Of a stretch of 7,753 nucleotides of DNA, positions 5,854-7,753 are shown piece by piece (the stretch's first letter is position 1; every line of letters begins with the position of its first letter). A program made the position numbers and the translations under genes. The stretch comes from Paracoccaceae bacterium (lineage in GTDB: Bacteria; Pseudomonadota; Alphaproteobacteria; Rhodobacterales; Rhodobacteraceae), in contig DOHJ01000056.1 in assembly GCA_003535335.1 (NCBI GenBank), positions 1-7,753 on the forward strand, read 5' to 3'. Below the pieces are notes generated by a model. It was not told the origin of the DNA and did no database searches. It worked only from the letters and a program-made list of their open reading frames with translations.

Positions 5854-6339
5854 ATGTCTGATACTGAAATTCTGGCAACGGTTATGCCGTCGCCGTTCCG
5901 CCGGTTTGCCGGATTGGCAATGCTGGTAATACTGGGCGCAATGCTGGTTTATGTGGCGCTGGCCACCCCGCCTGCGTCACTGGTTTGGCGCATTGTGCTG
6001 TTGGGGCTGGGGGGGCTGATTTTATGGCTGGCCGATAAAATGCGCCGCGCCACGCAAAACGGGGTTGTGTTAACGCATGATGAATTGCGCACAACGGACG
6101 GTTTGGTTCTGGTGCGGCTTAAAGATGCCGAGGCCGTGGTGCGTGGATCATTTTCAATCAAGCCGTCAAACGGGTTTTCAGTCCTGACAAAACAGCGCCA
6201 GCCGCGCGGCTGGGCTCCGGGGCTTTGGTGGCGGGTTGGTAAACGGGTTGGTGTTGGCGGGGTGACAGCCGCATCGCAGGCAAAATTCATGTCGGAAGTT
6301 TTGGCGGTGCAGCTGTCAAGACGTGACAATCAGGATTGA
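5854..6339 (+). CDS. Small two-helix inner-membrane protein, unknown function
   Basis: The start at 5854 gives 161 residues and is chosen because AAGGGA (5842-5847) lies 6 nt upstream. An ATG at 5848 abuts that site, and the longer frame opening at 5785 overlaps the tetR end without a ribosome-binding site. Two hydrophobic segments (about residues 18-37 and 42-60) form a helical hairpin, flanked by basic residues (RR at 16-17; DKMRR at 61-65) that predict both termini in the cytoplasm. The soluble remainder (about 66-161) has a strand-rich look (VVLTHDELRTTDGLVLV, then GSFSIKPSNGFSVLTK), reminiscent of bacterial PH-like domains seen in other small membrane proteins. That resemblance is inference. 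The gene follows tetR on the same strand after 61 bp and converges on the tad genes. I do not recognise a named family. Confidence 0.75.
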   Translation: MSDTEILATVMPSPFRRFAGLAMLVILGAMLVYVALATPPASLVWRIVLLGLGGLILWLADKMRRATQNGVVLTHDELRTTDGLVLVRLKDAEAVVRGSFSIKPSNGFSVLTKQRQPRGWAPGLWWRVGKRVGVGGVTAASQAKFMSEVLAVQLSRRDNQD

Positions 6340-6381
6340 ATTAACGGGTTTGGACAGAGCGTAGGCCGGGCCTCAATTCAA
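6336..6381. terminator. Possible structure at the convergent gene ends
   Basis: The outer arms TTGAATT (6336-6342) and AATTCAA (6375-6381) are perfect inverted copies. They enclose the symmetric AGGCC-G-GGCCT (6363-6373). The structure spans both stop codons of the convergent genes and could limit read-through in both directions. The 32-base loop is long and there is no clean T-run, so the call as a terminator is weak. Confidence 0.2.
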
Positions 6382-6942
6382 ACAACTTTCCCAGCATGGC
6401 GGTATAAAACGTGGGCGGGTGGCGACGAAATTGTTAATATCGTAATCTGGAATTCCCACATTGAAAGGCGCGTGATACTGCATCCGTGTTTGCACGATAA
6501 ATAGGTTATCACCATGTCCCATAAGTGGGATTTTGTCTGTTATTTCATTCAGAGTACCATCTGTCAGATCGTCAAATACACCAATTCCGTGCGACCAGTT
6601 CAGTATATGGGTGCCGTCATCATCATTATCCGGGTCTTCGGTGTCAAATTGCACCAAGGTAACACGAATTGATGTCGGGAAATCGCTATCGACCAGAAAA
6701 TCATAGGTGGTTTTCAGGCCAGCAATGAAATCCCCGTCAACGGTCGGAGTTATTCGTGAAACCATATCGCTGATAGTATAAGATGCTTTCAGGTTCACAC
6801 TTTTGAGGCGGTAAGCATCAAAATAAACCAGCATCGAGATTAAAAATAGCGCCAGCACGGGTACAACAGTAACGACTTCGACCATGATTGTGCCATCTTC
6901 GCGGTGGCGGAAATTGCGGATTTTCTTGATAAGATACTTCAT
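6373..6942 (-). CDS. TadE-like pilus assembly pseudopilin (second copy)
   Basis: The protein is 189 residues from the ATG at 6942. Another in-frame ATG lies at 6948, but AAGGA (6955-6951) is 2 nt from 6948 and a better 8 nt from 6942. A basic cytoplasmic head ends in HREDG (13-17), followed by TIMVEVVTVVPVLALFLISM, one transmembrane helix (about 20-41). Gly17 with Glu22 at +5 fits the processing and assembly signature of TadE/TadF pseudopilins, which the prepilin peptidase TadV cleaves. The periplasmic part has an Asp-rich loop DTEDPDNDDDG (100-110) and two Cys near the C-terminus (183 and 187). It should act in assembly of the Flp/tad adhesive pilus. It starts about a dozen bases after the preceding TadE-like gene, in the same operon. 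Which family member it is (TadE or TadF) cannot be settled here. Confidence 0.78.
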   Translation of the reverse strand: MKYLIKKIRNFRHREDGTIMVEVVTVVPVLALFLISMLVYFDAYRLKSVNLKASYTISDMVSRITPTVDGDFIAGLKTTYDFLVDSDFPTSIRVTLVQFDTEDPDNDDDGTHILNWSHGIGVFDDLTDGTLNEITDKIPLMGHGDNLFIVQTRMQYHAPFNVGIPDYDINNFVATRPRFIPPCWESCLN

Positions 6943-6953
6943 TCCCATATTCC

Positions 6954-7502
6954 TTATGATGGCTCGTTTACAAAGGCTGAACTGGCAACAATCGCATAGC
7001 CGCCCAACTCTGCAATATGTAGTTGAATGCCAAGCTGCGTGGTCGGGAACATTGGCTCGATTACGGCGCAGACACGCACCAGCATCAGTTCGTGCGCAGC
7101 CCCCAGTTCAAGCTCTACAACCGGATCAATCGGCTCCGAGCGCTCTTTGCAGGTCACATCGGAACCAAGCGGTTCCCATGTTGTTGTGCTGACAGGGCGC
7201 AGCTCGATCAGCAGGCTGGTCATGCAATCTGGCAATATGCTTGAATTGCCGCAAATCCGGGTTCTGAGTTCGTTTTGCAAATCTGCTGGTTCTACATCGG
7301 ATAATTTACCCAGCCGCAAATCCCGAACTGTTATGTCTACAGCACGCTCTAGCGACACTTGCCGGATTTTTATCATAGAGACTTCAAAGGTGGCAAAAAA
7401 CAAGGTTAGCAGAGCTGGAAACAAGATAACAAACTGGATTGTCGAGTTCCCGTCTTCGCGCCGTTTCAGACGTCTCCATATTTTGACTATTTCCCAGATC
7501 AT
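6954..7502 (-). CDS. TadE-like pilus assembly pseudopilin (first copy)
   Basis: The 182-residue protein has a basic N-terminal head (RRLKRREDG, residues 10-18), one transmembrane helix (about 20-42, TIQFVILFPALLTLFF) and a periplasmic domain with Cys84, Cys93, Cys118 and Cys145. This is the TadE-type pattern for Flp/tad pilus assembly. The expected Glu at +5 after Gly18 is replaced by Gln23, unlike the neighbouring copy. The ATG at 7502 overlaps the tadG stop (ATGA), and GAGG (7514-7511) sits 8 nt upstream, supporting this start. The overlap suggests translational coupling to tadG. G+C content is visibly lower than in the hom-recJ unit. Confidence 0.82.
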   Translation of the reverse strand: MIWEIVKIWRRLKRREDGNSTIQFVILFPALLTLFFATFEVSMIKIRQVSLERAVDITVRDLRLGKLSDVEPADLQNELRTRICGNSSILPDCMTSLLIELRPVSTTTWEPLGSDVTCKERSEPIDPVVELELGAAHELMLVRVCAVIEPMFPTTQLGIQLHIAELGGYAIVASSAFVNEPS

Positions 7503-7753
7503 TTGATTAACCTCAGGTTGTTTATTTGGGATGCGATGGCTGCAAAGGCTTCGGATATTTCGACACCTTCAACCCGATAGAAATGCGCGTCGGTGCTGGC
7601 ACATGACATCAATTTTGCGGCATTATCGTCTTCAACCTCAAAGCCGATTGTGTACATTGTAACATCATTGTTTTTTGCTGCAGTGCAGATATTGGCCATG
7701 CGGTTATCTTTTTCGTCCCAGGCAATCCGGCTAAAATGATCGTTCCAGCCAGA
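7499..7753 (-). CDS. TadG-like protein, C-terminal part (5' end outside window)
   Basis: Only the last 84 residues are present; the frame is open to the window edge. The end has the pattern RMANICTAAKNNDVTMYTIG, then CAS, then EAFAAIASQINNLRLIK. This matches the C-terminus of TadG proteins with a von Willebrand A-like fold, where an IC.AAK stretch, a YTIGFEV strand and a final IA.QI..LRL helix are typical. TadG is a membrane-anchored periplasmic protein of the Flp/tad pilus machine. The catalytic-type MIDAS residues and the N-terminal anchor would lie outside the window. Its stop overlaps the start of the next tadE-like gene by 4 bp. An internal ATG at 7699 is not the real start, because the frame continues upstream with similar sequence (18 more codons). 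Confidence 0.82.
   Translation of the reverse strand, partial: SGWNDHFSRIAWDEKDNRMANICTAAKNNDVTMYTIGFEVEDDNAAKLMSCASTDAHFYRVEGVEISEAFAAIASQINNLRLIK

Noticed and set aside
7509..7519. AACCT-C-AGGTT symmetric sequence near the tadG stop
   Set aside because: It is short, lies within coding sequence (Asn-Leu-Arg region) and contains the ribosome-binding GAGG of the next gene, which explains part of it.
1..7753. CRISPR arrays, insertion sequences, toxin-antitoxin or defence genes
   Set aside because: I looked for regularly spaced repeats, transposase motifs and small paired genes on both strands and saw none.

Overview
The window looks like ordinary core chromosome of an alphaproteobacterium, most likely a Rhodobacterales (Roseobacter-type) species. 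That placement is inference from the style of the proteins (RecJ, GlpX and homoserine dehydrogenase), the tRNA-Glu with discriminator A, and a tad-type pilus cluster. No mobile element, CRISPR array, prophage or phage-defence gene is visible, and I found no convincing undescribed multi-gene system. The points worth a second look are small regulatory-looking dyads, one extra enzyme gene inside a housekeeping operon, and unusual features of the Tad pilus proteins.

Minus strand, 4726 down to 7: a tightly packed housekeeping unit reads hom (homoserine dehydrogenase), glpX (class II fructose-1,6-bisphosphatase), an isochorismatase-family cysteine hydrolase, then recJ (single-strand DNA exonuclease). 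The gaps are 12 bp and 3 bp, followed by a 4-bp ATGA overlap, so one polycistronic mRNA with translational coupling is likely. A plausible sigma70-type promoter lies just upstream of hom. A tRNA-Glu(UUC) gene follows recJ on the same strand after 77 bp and may have its own promoter in that gap.

Middle, 4804 to 6339: a small predicted lipoprotein gene (minus strand) diverges from a TetR-family regulator (plus strand). The 104-bp divergent gap has a good promoter for the lipoprotein, bracketed by an inverted repeat that could be an operator. After tetR, on the same strand, comes a gene for a small two-helix membrane protein of unknown function. A nearly co-centred double dyad lies in the gap before it.

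Right end, 6373 to 7753 (minus strand): three consecutive TadE/TadG-type genes. These are the C-terminal part of a TadG-like protein with a von Willebrand-A-like end (cut by the window edge), a first TadE-like pseudopilin (4-bp overlap with tadG), and a second TadE-like pseudopilin. They belong to a Flp/tad pilus locus whose remaining genes lie outside the window. This block is visibly poorer in G+C than the housekeeping operon. There is no gene-free stretch longer than about 110 bp.
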